In this document: positions 18,004 through 27,093 of the stretch, one piece after another
Numbering within the stretch: the first letter of the stretch is position 1
Layout: each line of letters starts with the position of its first letter
NCBI GenBank assembly: GCA_017792405.1
Contig: CP051231.1
Location: forward strand, 3,542,062-3,606,061
Origin: Oceanicola sp.
GTDB taxonomy: Bacteria > Pseudomonadota > Alphaproteobacteria > Rhodobacterales > Rhodobacteraceae
DNA: 64,000 nucleotides
Direction of reading: 5' to 3'
Position numbers and translations under genes: made by a program
Notes under the pieces: model-generated
Database searches by the model: none
Told to the model about the DNA's origin: nothing
The model's input: the letters and a program-made list of their open reading frames with translations, nothing else

Positions 18004-19623
18004 ATGGGGCAACCGATCCGCGAGGTGACGATCGTTGGCGGGGGTACCGCCGGATGGATGACGGCGCTCTTGCTGCAATCCATGCTGAAGGGCGGCGAGA
18101 ACGGGGTGAAGATCACCCTGATCGAAAGCCCCAACATCCCCACAGTCGGGGTGGGCGAGGCCACGGTGCCCGGCATGCCCCGGACCCTGCGCCAGGGAGG
18201 GATCGACGAGCGCGCCTTCTTCCGGACCTGCAATGCCAGCTTCAAACTCGGGGTGGTGTTTGGCCATTGGAACGAGGACGCGAATGGGAACCGGGTCGAT
18301 TACATCAACCCCTTCGCCCATCCGCCCGCGATCGACGGTGTTTCTGCGGCGGAGTATGCGCTGCAATTCGGCACCGGGAGCCTAGACTTCGTGCAGACCT
18401 TCTCGCCCTCGGTGGATCTTGCCGCCGCCGCAAAAGGGCCGCGCGGGCCAGGCGAGATGCCGGGACCGCCGGTGGGTTTTGCCTACCATCTCGACGCGGG
18501 CAAGTTCGCCGGGATGCTCAAGGAACATTGCGTGGCGCGCGGGGTGCAGCACGTGCTGGACGATCTGGTGGAGGTCGAGCTGGACGAACGCGGCTATGTG
18601 GCGGCGCTGATGCTGGAGCGCGGCGGGCGGCACCCTGTTGAATTGGTGATCGACTGCACCGGCTTTCGCGGCCTCATCATCAACCAGGCGCTCGGCGAGC
18701 CCTTCGAGAGTTACAGCAAGTATCTGGCGAATGACCGGGCGATGGCGGTGCAGGTGCCGCACCGCGAGCCGGAGCGGCTGGATTCAGTGACGAAGAGCAC
18801 CGCTTTGGGCGCTGGCTGGGCGTGGCGCGTGCCGCTCTTCAACCGGATCGGCACGGGCTACGTGTTTTCCTCCGCGCACCGGACGGATGAGGAGGCGCGG
18901 TCGGAGTTTCTGGCGCATCTGGGGCCGGATGGCGAGGGGGCGGAGCCTCGGGTGATCCCGATGCGGGTGGGGCGCAACCGGAACGCATGGGTGAAGAACT
19001 GCGTGGCCGTGGGCCTCTCGGGCGGGTTCATCGAGCCGCTGGAATCGACCGCGATCCATATGATCGACACAGCCGTGCGTTGGCTGGTGCAATACTTCCC
19101 CGACACCGATTATTCCGAGCCGCTGCGGGGGCGGTTCAACCACTTGGTCGACGAGCTTTACAACGAGGTGCGCGATTTCATCTGCCTGCATTACGCGCTC
19201 GGCAACCGGACGGACGACCAATATTGGATCGACGCGCGGGAGGAGCTGGAGGTGCCCGACACGCTCGCGGAGAACCTCGAACTTTGGCAATACGGCCTGC
19301 CCGCGCATAACGACATCCGTTTTGTCTCGCTGTTCAGCCCGATGACCTATCAGGCGGTGCTGCTGGGCAAGCGGGTTTACGAGACTGGCTTTGGCAAGGG
19401 CAAGTTTTCGACCGGGCGCACGCTCGACCCTGCGAAATGGGAGACCTTCGTGAAACGCGCCCGCGCCGGGATCGGGGCGCAGGTGCAGGCAGCGGCGGGG
19501 CACCGGGCACTGCTGCGGGCGATCCGCGGCGAGGCGGGCGCCGTGTCCGAGAACGGGCTGCTGGCGGGGCTCGGCGGCGGGCCCGGGGCAGCGAAGGTTG
19601 GCGGCGAGGCGGCGATCTTGTGA
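18004..19623 (+). CDS. Flavin-dependent tryptophan-halogenase-family protein
   Basis: 539 aa. FAD-binding GGGTAGW lies at about 12-18. The halogenase signature WxWxxP appears as WAWRVP. A conserved Lys in NASFKLGVVFGHW corresponds to the catalytic lysine of PrnA/RebH, and GGFIEPLESTAIHM contains the Glu of the active site. These residues suggest a working FADH2-dependent halogenase or close relative. The substrate is unknown: no flavin reductase, NRPS or TonB receptor is nearby. The ATG at 18004 lies 66 bp after the DUF4150 stop, so the two may be co-transcribed. Downstream lie an inverted-repeat hairpin and a terminator. Confidence 0.85.
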   Translation: MGQPIREVTIVGGGTAGWMTALLLQSMLKGGENGVKITLIESPNIPTVGVGEATVPGMPRTLRQGGIDERAFFRTCNASFKLGVVFGHWNEDANGNRVDYINPFAHPPAIDGVSAAEYALQFGTGSLDFVQTFSPSVDLAAAAKGPRGPGEMPGPPVGFAYHLDAGKFAGMLKEHCVARGVQHVLDDLVEVELDERGYVAALMLERGGRHPVELVIDCTGFRGLIINQALGEPFESYSKYLANDRAMAVQVPHREPERLDSVTKSTALGAGWAWRVPLFNRIGTGYVFSSAHRTDEEARSEFLAHLGPDGEGAEPRVIPMRVGRNRNAWVKNCVAVGLSGGFIEPLESTAIHMIDTAVRWLVQYFPDTDYSEPLRGRFNHLVDELYNEVRDFICLHYALGNRTDDQYWIDAREELEVPDTLAENLELWQYGLPAHNDIRFVSLFSPMTYQAVLLGKRVYETGFGKGKFSTGRTLDPAKWETFVKRARAGIGAQVQAAAGHRALLRAIRGEAGAVSENGLLAGLGGGPGAAKVGGEAAIL

Positions 19624-19655
19624 GTTGGGCGGCGGGGTTGAGCAATGCCCCGCCT

Positions 19656-19715
19656 GATGCGCGCCGCAAGGCGCCGGGCAGCGCCGTCCCGCCTCCCGGG
19701 GCGGCGCTGCCCGGC
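19656..19715. repeat. Inverted-repeat element, short copy (single hairpin)
   Basis: GCCGGGCAGCGCC (19673-19685) pairs with GGCGCTGCCCGGC (19703-19715) around GTCCCGCCTCCCGGGGC. The first 36 bases match the left end of the 139-bp elements at 48084 and 56036 with few differences. The preceding block GATGCGCGCCGCAAGGCGCC is also found, inverted, beside the 56-kb copy. It lies between the halogenase stop and the 19807 gene. Confidence 0.75.
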
Positions 19716-19744
19716 TTGCGGTTGGTGCAAGGCCTCCGCAAACA

Positions 19745-19777
19745 ACAAAAACCCCGAAGCGGCGGACCGCTTCGGGG
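19745..19777 (-). terminator. Strong terminator of the phytase-like gene
   Basis: CCCCGAAGCGG-CGGA-CCGCTTCGGGG, an 11-bp perfect stem. On the minus strand it is followed by TTTTTGTTGTT. It lies 30 bp past the stop of the minus-strand gene; on the plus strand it may also stop halogenase transcripts. Confidence 0.85.
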
Positions 19778-19806
19778 CACTTTGCTGAAAAGGTCTTCGA
19801 GGGAAA

Positions 19807-21978
19807 TCAGTAGCCGGTGCCGAGTTGGCCGACGCTGAAGAACATCGTCTCGCCGGAGTGGTCGTCGACGCCGTCGTTGTCGGTGCTCACCCAGGCCGTG
19901 CCATCGGAGAAGATCGCCAGCCCTTCGACCTTGTCGAGCACGTAGCCGCCGCCTGCCTTGAGGTCGGGCAGCAGGTCGCGCACGTCTTCCTTGGTCACCA
20001 TCGGCAGGTCGCCACCGAGCGGGGCGGGCTGCATCTGGCTGAGGGCGACGCGGGTGATCTTTTTGGTCACGGCGCGGTCGTCGTGCTGGTTGTCACGCTC
20101 CACGAGGTAGACGTGATCGCCATGGGCCACGATTTCCGACAGGCCGACCCAGCCGGTGGTGGGCTCTTCCTTGGTGTAGCGCACTGCGCCCCACTCGCCG
20201 CTCTCGGGGGTGTAGGCCACGAGTTTCACGGTGTTCTTGGGATCATCGGCCCATTCGCGCTGCACGGCCATCCAGAGCGTGCCGTCGACCAGCGTGATGC
20301 CCTCGAAGCCGAAGCGCTTTTCAACCGCCATCAGCTCGGCAGGCAGGCCCACCTCTTCCTTGATCTCGCCTCGCGCGTTCACGTGGTAGAGCGCGTGGGG
20401 GATCACCCGGTCGGTCCGGCCCTCGGAGGCGAGCCAGAAGCCGCCCTCGCCATCAAGGGTGATGCCCTCGAGGTCGAGCTTTTGCGCGGGATAGCCGGCG
20501 CGGGTGATGTCGATTGCCTCGACGATCCGGGCGGGCTTGGTGCTCACGTCGATCTTGAAGATGCGCGGCTGGTAGCCATAGAAGCTGTCGGACACCGCCC
20601 AGACGGTGCTGTCTCCCTCGGCCACCATGCCCGAGATCGCGCCCCAGCCGGTGAGTTCGGCCATGCCGTCGGAGGTCAGCTGCGGGTAGCTCGCCTCGCC
20701 CTCGGCATACTCATAGAGCATCACGTGGGCGCGTGCGCCGCCGTCCTCGATCAGGTCGGTCTCGTTGGCCGAGACCAGCAGATTGCGGGAGGGGATGGTC
20801 ACGTAGCCCTCCGGCCCGATGCCCGAGGGCAGGAGCTGGGTGAGCACGGGGTTGGCCGGATCGGTCGCGTCATAGACGCCGACGATGGAGCCCCGCTCGG
20901 AGCCGACGAAGATCATCGGGGTGCCGCCGAACTCGGCGAAGGTCACGGACTCCGGCTCGACGCCTTTGGCATCGGAGCGCTTGTCGGGGTAGTGGCCGAT
21001 CTTGATGAGCTCGTGCTCAAAGCTGGTGCCGCTCTCGTAAACGACTTCGCCGGTCTTGCTGAAGATCGTCCAGCCGCGCGAGCCGCCCTCGTAGTCGCCC
21101 TCGTTGGCGGTGGCGAAGTGCTGATCGTCGATCCACTTCACCGCATCGGGCTCGCGCTTGCGGCCTTGCTGGCTTTCGGTGAAGAGCAGCGCGCCGCGCT
21201 CGTCGGTGGCGTCGATGCCCTCAAGGTCCACCGCACCGGCGGAGAAATGGGCGGTGACGCTGTTATCGGCGCCGATGACGGCGATGTGGTTGTTCTCCTG
21301 CATCGTCACGACGATCTCGCCCTGCGCGTTGATGTCGACGAACTCGGGCTCCGGGTCATCGCCCGCCACCTCTGCGAGGCCAGTCAGCGCGATCTGCTGG
21401 AGGCTGTCGCAATCCAGCGTGCCATCCGCGAGGGCGATCTTGACCACGAAACCGGCAGGCATTTGCGGGATGACGCCATCGTTCAGGTCTTCGTCGCGCT
21501 CGTTCTCGATGGCCACGGCGATGAAGCTGCCATCGGGGGCCTTGGCGACCGAGTCGGGCTGGCCGCCGAGGTCGCAGGAGGCCAGCTCTTCGCCGGAGGT
21601 CACATCAATCGCGGCGAGGCGGCCGGAGGGGGCCACGTAGCTTTCGGAGGTGTTAATGCCGGTGAAGGCGGTGGTGCCGATCACGGCCACCGAGGTCGGC
21701 TCGCCATCCAGCGCGATATTGCCCAGTGGCTTGGGCGCGGCGGGATCGGTGATGTCGACCCGGCCCAGAACGCCGAGCGGGCTGTCGGTGTAAACCAGCG
21801 TCATGCCATCGGCAGTCACGTCGATGATCTCGGGCGAGCTTTCGCGGGCGGTGTCCTCGCCTTCGGCCATGTTCTTGATGACCGGGAAGGAGGCGATGCG
21901 GTTGAAGACCATCTCGGCCTGAGCGGCGCCGGTTGCGGCGGCCAGCGCGAGCGCCGAGGTCAGAAGCGTGCGGTGCAT
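19807..21978 (-). CDS. Secreted esterase-like phytase-family beta-propeller protein
   Basis: About 723 aa. The signal peptide is MHRTLLTSALALAAATGAAQA. The N-terminal two-thirds carry repeated blade-like segments (VDITDPAAPKPLGNIALDGEP, VYDATDPANPVLTQLL), as in choice-of-anchor/propeller domains. The C-terminal part, from GWGAISGMV onward with KLDLEGITLDGEGGFWLASEG and FGFEGITLVDGTLWMAVQ, matches the esterase-like phytase family. It may release phosphate from organic phosphoesters outside the cell. An upstream ATG at 22059 exists, but the ATG at 21978 follows AGGGGA and opens the signal peptide. Four Pho-box-like units lie 47-86 bp upstream, supporting phosphate control. Confidence 0.82.
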   Translation of the reverse strand: MHRTLLTSALALAAATGAAQAEMVFNRIASFPVIKNMAEGEDTARESSPEIIDVTADGMTLVYTDSPLGVLGRVDITDPAAPKPLGNIALDGEPTSVAVIGTTAFTGINTSESYVAPSGRLAAIDVTSGEELASCDLGGQPDSVAKAPDGSFIAVAIENERDEDLNDGVIPQMPAGFVVKIALADGTLDCDSLQQIALTGLAEVAGDDPEPEFVDINAQGEIVVTMQENNHIAVIGADNSVTAHFSAGAVDLEGIDATDERGALLFTESQQGRKREPDAVKWIDDQHFATANEGDYEGGSRGWTIFSKTGEVVYESGTSFEHELIKIGHYPDKRSDAKGVEPESVTFAEFGGTPMIFVGSERGSIVGVYDATDPANPVLTQLLPSGIGPEGYVTIPSRNLLVSANETDLIEDGGARAHVMLYEYAEGEASYPQLTSDGMAELTGWGAISGMVAEGDSTVWAVSDSFYGYQPRIFKIDVSTKPARIVEAIDITRAGYPAQKLDLEGITLDGEGGFWLASEGRTDRVIPHALYHVNARGEIKEEVGLPAELMAVEKRFGFEGITLVDGTLWMAVQREWADDPKNTVKLVAYTPESGEWGAVRYTKEEPTTGWVGLSEIVAHGDHVYLVERDNQHDDRAVTKKITRVALSQMQPAPLGGDLPMVTKEDVRDLLPDLKAGGGYVLDKVEGLAIFSDGTAWVSTDNDGVDDHSGETMFFSVGQLGTGY

Positions 21979-22024
21979 GGGAGTCCCCTTGGTTCTTGTT
22001 GTGGGGGACATTTGGGCCGAAGCG

Positions 22025-22064
22025 GTGACGCCCGCGTAACAGGGCCATGTCAGTTGCATGACAA
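22025..22064 (-). promoter_or_regulatory. Tandem Pho-box-like site upstream of the phytase-like gene
   Basis: On the minus strand TGTCAT, TGACAT, TGTTAC and CGTCAC follow each other at exactly 11-bp steps. The first pair resembles the PhoB box (CTGTCAT repeats separated by 4 bp). The site lies about 47-86 bp before the ATG, the usual place for activation. PhoB binding is inferred. Confidence 0.65.
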
Positions 22065-22107
22065 GACGGGTGGAGGGGTGGCGACGCGGGCTTTCGGTGA
22101 CTGGCCC

Positions 22108-23127
22108 CTAGCGGGGCATCATCGCGAGGCGGATCATCGCCCGCTCCACCTGCGCCATTTGCGGGGCGGTCTGCCCGGCGGAACGCAGGGCGAGGTCGGT
22201 ATCGAGCAGCAGCGCAAGCGCCCGCTCCAGCCGGTCGAGGCCCCAAGCCTGCGCCTGACGGATCATCCTGTCACGCCGCGGGCCAAAGACCGGCGGGCGC
22301 AGGGAACCGATGCCCTGCGCCGGGCCGCCGGGGTGGGCGGCGGCGGCGTGGAGGGTGCGAAAGTGCATGCCCGCCATGATGCAGAGCGTGGTCGGGTTCA
22401 TCCCCTGCCCTTCGAGCCGGGCCATCAGTGGGCCGATCTGGTCACGCCGGGCCTCGGCGGCGGCGTTCAGCAACTCATCCACCCCGGCCTCGGTGGTGGC
22501 GGGGGCCAGCAGGTCAACCTCGGCCTCCGACAGGGGGGTGGAATCGCCGATCTTGTAGAGCGCCAGCTTTTCGATGAACTGCCGCAGGTCGCCCGGGTCG
22601 ATATGCGATGCCAGCGCCACCAGCGCCTCCATCGCCGAGTGCTCCACGTTGGCGAGCCCGGCGGCGGTGAGCCTGTCCTTGATCTCGCCTGCGCTCGGGG
22701 GGTCGTCGTAGATGGCGACGAAGCGGGCGCGTGGGTCTTTTTCGAAGAGTTTGCGCAGCTTGCTGGAGGCCTTGAGGCTGCCGGCGGTGGCCACCACCAT
22801 GCCGTCGCCCTCCTGCCATTCGGTGAGGGCGGTGGCAAAGAGGTCTGTCAGCCCGTCTGTCGCGCCCTCGACATGCACGGCGCGGGGGCCGGGAAAGAAG
22901 CTCGCGCCCCGGATCGCATCGAGCAGCGCCGCCGGATCGCCGCGCAGATCGGCGCCGGAGAGGCGGGAGAGGCGCATCTCCTCTTCGCCGCTCGGGCCGA
23001 CGAGGGCCTTCAGCAGATCCTGCCGCTTCAGCGCGACCCGCATCGCATCGGCGCCCGAAATCAAAATGCCCGGCCCCGGCGTGGGCTTGGCAAAGAAGGC
23101 GTTGGCGTCGCGGGTCGAGAGCTTCAT
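22108..23127 (-). CDS. holA: DNA polymerase III delta subunit
   Basis: Clamp-loader delta subunit, 339 aa, which opens the beta sliding clamp. The N-terminus (KLSTRDANAFFAKP, then GILISGADAMRVALKRQDLLKAL) fits the alphaproteobacterial HolA form. The AAA-like fold has no functional Walker A, as expected. The C-terminal collar helices include IRQAQAWGLDRLERALALLLDTDLALRS. It follows lptE by 10 bp in a leuS-lptE-holA run, an order I recall as conserved in Rhodobacterales. In those genomes parB and parA usually follow; here they are absent. Confidence 0.9.
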   Translation of the reverse strand: MKLSTRDANAFFAKPTPGPGILISGADAMRVALKRQDLLKALVGPSGEEEMRLSRLSGADLRGDPAALLDAIRGASFFPGPRAVHVEGATDGLTDLFATALTEWQEGDGMVVATAGSLKASSKLRKLFEKDPRARFVAIYDDPPSAGEIKDRLTAAGLANVEHSAMEALVALASHIDPGDLRQFIEKLALYKIGDSTPLSEAEVDLLAPATTEAGVDELLNAAAEARRDQIGPLMARLEGQGMNPTTLCIMAGMHFRTLHAAAAHPGGPAQGIGSLRPPVFGPRRDRMIRQAQAWGLDRLERALALLLDTDLALRSAGQTAPQMAQVERAMIRLAMMPR

Positions 23128-23137
23128 GGCCCGGCGA

Positions 23138-23620
23138 TCACGGCAGGAAGGTTTCGGCGGTGGCCAGCAGGTGGGTGACGGCCTGATCGGCGAGAATCAC
23201 CATCAGCCGCGCCTCGGCATCGCGCGAGGCGGTGGAGGTGGCGACGGTGGTGCCGGTGGCCGAATAGCTGGTGAAGCTGTTGGTCCGCCCGGTGGAAAGC
23301 ACGGCGCCGGTGGTGGTGTCGGTCACCTGATAGGTCACCTCGCCGACGATGTTGTAGCGCTGGGTCTCCTGATCGGCGGTGATCGCCAGCCCCTCGCGGC
23401 GGGTGTCGATGGTATAGTCGAGCCGCATCGGCCCGGCGGCGGTGCGGCCAAGCCGGTTTTCGACGCGGGAGACGAAATCGAACTCGTTCTCGGTGGTCGG
23501 CTCGGCGATCTCGACCTGACCATGCAGCGTGTCACCCGGCCCGCCGGGGCCGTAGAGCGGCGCGAAGCCGCAGGAGGCGAGCAGGGCGCACCCGCCGATA
23601 AGGGCGCTACGCCACCACAT
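23138..23620 (-). CDS. lptE: LPS-assembly lipoprotein LptE
   Basis: Outer-membrane lipoprotein of 160 aa that plugs the LptD barrel during LPS export. The lipobox is LLASC with Cys at about 17, followed by [10 protein letters not shown], the usual LptE opening. The remainder is the two-helix, four-strand fold with [11 protein letters not shown] and the C-terminal [13 protein letters not shown] helix. ATG at 23620 overlaps the leuS 3' end by 14 bp, indicating co-translation. LptD is not in this window. Confidence 0.9.
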   Translation of the reverse strand: MWWRSALIGGCALLASCGFAPLYGPGGPGDTLHGQVEIAEPTTENEFDFVSRVENRLGRTAAGPMRLDYTIDTRREGLAITADQETQRYNIVGEVTYQVTDTTTGAVLSTGRTNSFTSYSATGTTVATSTASRDAEARLMVILADQAVTHLLATAETFLP

Positions 23621-26153
23621 TCACGATCCGTCCCGGCACCACGATCACCTTCTTCGGCGCGGCGCCGTCGAGCGCCCGCTGCACAGCTTCTTCGGCCAGC
23701 GCCAGCTTTTCAACCTCTGCCTTGTCCATATCCTTGGGCACGCTGATCTCCGCCCGGCGCTTGCCGTTCACCTGAATCGGCAGGGTGACGGTGTCCTCGA
23801 CCAGCAGAGCCGGGTCGGCCTTGGGCCATGCGGCCTCGGTGATGAGGCCCTCGCGGCCCAGCATGTGCCAGAGCTCCTCGGCCAGATGCGGGGTCATGGG
23901 CGCCATCAGCTGGGCCATGGTCGCCATCGCCTCTTTCTTGGCCGCGCCGCCCGCCTTGGATTTGGAGAGCGTGTTGGTGAAGGCGTAGAGCTTGGCGATG
24001 GAGGTGTTGAAGGCAAAGCTCTCCACCCCTTCGGTCACATCCGCGATGGTGCGGTGCAGGGCCTTTTGCAGAGCGGCATCGTCGGCGCCTGCGGCGCTTT
24101 CATCCGCTGCGATCTCGGAAGCCATGCGCCAGACCCGGGCGAGGTGGCGGTTGGCGGCTTCGGCGCCCGAGGCCGTCCACTCCACGTCACGCTCGGGCGG
24201 GCTGTCAGACAACACGAACCAGCGAGCGGTGTCGGCGCCGTAGCCCTCAATAATGTTCAGCGGGTCGACCACGTTGTTCTTGGACTTCGACATCTTGGCG
24301 GAGGGGATCACCTCCACCGCCGTGCCATCCTTCAGCGCAGCGCCGTTCTCGCCCACCACCACATCCTCGGGGTAGTGGTAGACCGGGCGGGCGTTGGAAT
24401 CCTTCGTCTGGTAGATCGCGTGGGTCACCATGCCTTGGGTGAAGAGCGCGTTGAACGGCTCTTTCGACTTCTCCGGCAAGTGGCCAGTGGCATGCATCGC
24501 GCGGGCGAAGAAGCGGGAGTAGAGCAGGTGCAGGATCGCGTGCTCGATACCGCCGACGTATTGGTCGACGTTCATCCAGTAGTCAGCGTCCTCACGTACC
24601 GTCGGCGTCTCGGCGCGGGGGGCGGTGAAACGGGCGAAGTACCACGACGAATCGACGAAGGTATCCATCGTGTCGGTCTCGCGCTTGGCAGGCGCGCCGC
24701 AAGACGGGCAGGCGCAATCGCGCCAGGTGGGGTGACGGTCCAGCGGGTTGCCCGGCGTGTCGAAGCTGACGTCATAGGGCAGCTCGATGGGCAGGTTCTC
24801 TTTCTTCTCCGGCACCACGCCGCATTGTTCGCAATGCACCACGGGAATCGGACAGCCCCAGTAGCGCTGGCGGCTCAGGCCCCAGTCGCGCAGACGGAAC
24901 TTGGTGACGCCCTCGCCCCAGCCGGCGGCCTCGGCAAAGGCGATGGTCGCGTCAATCGCCTCCTGCCCTGTGGCCTCGTCCAGCCCGGCGAAGTGGTTGA
25001 CCCACTTCACCTTCTGCTCCTTGGGCGGGGTGAAGGCCTCGGCCTGCACCGGCTGCGGATCGTCCAGTGCAAAGAAGGTGTCGACGACCGGCAGGTCGTA
25101 CTTGCGGCAGAAGTCGAGGTCACGCTGGTCGTGCGCCGGGCAGCCGAAGATCGCGCCGGTGCCGTAGTCCATCAGGATGAAGTTGGCGATCCAGACTGGC
25201 AGCTCCCAGGACGGGTCCAGCGGGTGGCGCACCTTCAGGCCGGTGTCGAAGCCCTTTTTCTCCGCCGTCTCCAGCTCTTCCGCAGTAGTGCCACCCTTGG
25301 CGCATTCGGCGCGGAAGGCGGCGACCTCCGGGTTGCTCTCGGCCAGTTCCTTGGCCAGCGGGTGATCGGGCGAGATGCCGACAAAGCTCGCGCCCATCAG
25401 CGTGTCGGGCCGGGTTGTATAAACTGTCACCGGCTCGCCGCCTTCGACGCGCTCGAATGAGAACTGCAGGCCGCGCGACTTGCCGATCCAGTTGGACTGC
25501 ATCAGCCGCACCTTCTCGGGCCAGTCCTCCAGCCCGTCCAGCGCCTCCAGCAGCTCTTCCGACATGTCGGAGATCTTGAAGAACCATTGCGTCAGCTCGC
25601 GGCGCTCGACCTCGGCGCCCGAGCGCCAGCCCTTGCCGTCGATCACCTGCTCGTTGGCGAGCACCGTCATGTCGACCGGGTCCCAGTTGACGGTGGCATT
25701 GCGGCGGGTGACGAACCCGGCCTCCAGCATATCGAGGAACAGCGCCTGCTGCTGGCCGTAATACTCAACATCGCAGGTGGCGAACATGCGGGACCAGTCG
25801 AGTGACAGGCCCAGCGGCTTCATCTGGGCAACCATGTCGTCGATGTTGCCGTAGGTCCAATCCTTCGGGTGGCCGCCGGTGGCCATCGCGGCGTTCTCGG
25901 CGGGCATCCCGAAGGCATCGAAGCCCATGGGGTGCAGCACGTTGAAACCCTGGGCGCGCTTGTAGCGGGCAACCACATCGCCCAGCGAGTAGTTGCGGAC
26001 GTGGCCCATGTGGATGCGGCCCGAAGGATAGGGGAACATCTCGAGCACGTAATACTTGGGGCGGCTCTCGTCGCGCTCCGCCTTGAAGGTCTCGGCGTCA
26101 TCCCACGCCTTCTGCCAGCGGGGTTCGATCTCGGACGGGGTGAAACGGGTCAT
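23607..26153 (-). CDS. leuS: Leucyl-tRNA synthetase
   Basis: Class I synthetase charging tRNA-Leu, 848 aa. HIGH is present as HMGH within [20 protein letters not shown] near residue 45. The CP1 editing domain includes [17 protein letters not shown] with its threonine-rich region. KMSKS lies near residue 600 ([14 protein letters not shown]). A zinc-binding CEQCG...CPSCG pair precedes the catalytic return. The open frame extends to 26276 but the family start is [17 protein letters not shown] at 26153, with AGGA upstream. First gene of leuS-lptE-holA. Confidence 0.96.
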   Translation of the reverse strand: MTRFTPSEIEPRWQKAWDDAETFKAERDESRPKYYVLEMFPYPSGRIHMGHVRNYSLGDVVARYKRAQGFNVLHPMGFDAFGMPAENAAMATGGHPKDWTYGNIDDMVAQMKPLGLSLDWSRMFATCDVEYYGQQQALFLDMLEAGFVTRRNATVNWDPVDMTVLANEQVIDGKGWRSGAEVERRELTQWFFKISDMSEELLEALDGLEDWPEKVRLMQSNWIGKSRGLQFSFERVEGGEPVTVYTTRPDTLMGASFVGISPDHPLAKELAESNPEVAAFRAECAKGGTTAEELETAEKKGFDTGLKVRHPLDPSWELPVWIANFILMDYGTGAIFGCPAHDQRDLDFCRKYDLPVVDTFFALDDPQPVQAEAFTPPKEQKVKWVNHFAGLDEATGQEAIDATIAFAEAAGWGEGVTKFRLRDWGLSRQRYWGCPIPVVHCEQCGVVPEKKENLPIELPYDVSFDTPGNPLDRHPTWRDCACPSCGAPAKRETDTMDTFVDSSWYFARFTAPRAETPTVREDADYWMNVDQYVGGIEHAILHLLYSRFFARAMHATGHLPEKSKEPFNALFTQGMVTHAIYQTKDSNARPVYHYPEDVVVGENGAALKDGTAVEVIPSAKMSKSKNNVVDPLNIIEGYGADTARWFVLSDSPPERDVEWTASGAEAANRHLARVWRMASEIAADESAAGADDAALQKALHRTIADVTEGVESFAFNTSIAKLYAFTNTLSKSKAGGAAKKEAMATMAQLMAPMTPHLAEELWHMLGREGLITEAAWPKADPALLVEDTVTLPIQVNGKRRAEISVPKDMDKAEVEKLALAEEAVQRALDGAAPKKVIVVPGRIVNVVA

Positions 26154-26280
26154 GGTGGTCCTGCGGGTCGTGCAATTGGTCCCGGCGTGTTTACGGCGGG
26201 CGCGGCGCAGGGTCCAGCGGGTTGGAAGATGCGATGGGTCGCCGCCCACGCTGCGAGCGGGCTGTACCTTGGGCAATACT

Positions 26281-26301
26281 GTGGGGTGCGGGTTACCCCA
26301 C
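26281..26301 (-). terminator. Hairpin downstream of the DUF3576 gene
   Basis: GTGGGGT-GCGGGTT-ACCCCAC, a 7-bp stem 5 bp beyond the stop codon of the minus-strand gene. There is no T run, so termination efficiency is uncertain. Confidence 0.4.
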
Positions 26302-26306
26302 CGCTC

Positions 26307-26846
26307 TTACAGGTTGGTGTCCTGAATGCGGAGCTGGCGGGCGCGGGTGAGGATGGCATCCTCGACGGCACGCACGGTATCGGCACTCACCGGGCCGGAG
26401 CGCGACTGCAGCGCCACCTTCAGCGAGCGGGCATCGAGCGCCGGGTCCTGCACATAAACAGTCGCGCGGTAGGGGCGACCACCGCCAGGCGGGGTGCCGT
26501 AACCGTAGACGATGACACCAGTGAAGGGATCAACCGTCTGGATCGGCATGAAGTTGAGAACTTCGAGCGAGGCGCGCCAGATGTACTTGTTCACCTCGAC
26601 GGTAATATTGGGGTCGTCATTGTTGCCGAAGAGATCCCAGATCGTCGACTGGCGAACCTTGCCTTTATATAGAGTGCGGCCCTGGGCGTCGGTCTCGACT
26701 TGCCGGGGCGCGTTGCGGATCGTGCTCGAGCCACCGCCGGAACTGCCGCCAAAACTCGCGCCAACCCGGTTGCTCACACCACACGAGGCCAGCACCAGAA
26801 CAAGCGCCGACATTCCTGCTGCCCGAAGTCCCTTCCGGAAGGTCAT
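26307..26846 (-). CDS. DUF3576 lipoprotein
   Basis: 179 aa. A signal sequence ends in the lipobox LVLASC, so the mature protein starts at a lipidated Cys near residue 22. A Gly/Ser-rich linker follows. The conserved domain contains STIWDLFGNNDDPNITVEVNKYIWRASLEVLNFMPI and YGTPPGGGRPYRATVYV, which I recognise as DUF3576 of alphaproteobacteria. Function is unknown; an outer-membrane location is inferred. It lies upstream of leuS on the same strand and back to back with the porin gene. Confidence 0.85.
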   Translation of the reverse strand: MTFRKGLRAAGMSALVLVLASCGVSNRVGASFGGSSGGGSSTIRNAPRQVETDAQGRTLYKGKVRQSTIWDLFGNNDDPNITVEVNKYIWRASLEVLNFMPIQTVDPFTGVIVYGYGTPPGGGRPYRATVYVQDPALDARSLKVALQSRSGPVSADTVRAVEDAILTRARQLRIQDTNL

Positions 26847-27093
26847 TGAAAACTGCCCCTCTCACCCTTTTTTGCTTGTCTATCCGAGCGGCTCCAGCCC
26901 CACAAGGCTTTTTGGCCCGAGGCGCCCCCGAGGCGCCAGATGACTCACTGTGGCAGACATGCACCATATCTTACAGAGTCCCCGACGGGCTTTTCGGCAT
27001 TATTGCAATCAATCAGCGAAAGAGCGAAACACCCTGCCATACCCAATGTGGATTCCCCGCGTTGGGCTGACCTTTGATAACGAGGGAAACACG

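Noticed and set aside
19825..23178. A 1117-codon plus-strand frame across the phytase-like gene and holA
   Set aside because: It spans two well-supported minus-strand genes and has no recognisable domain or ribosome site.
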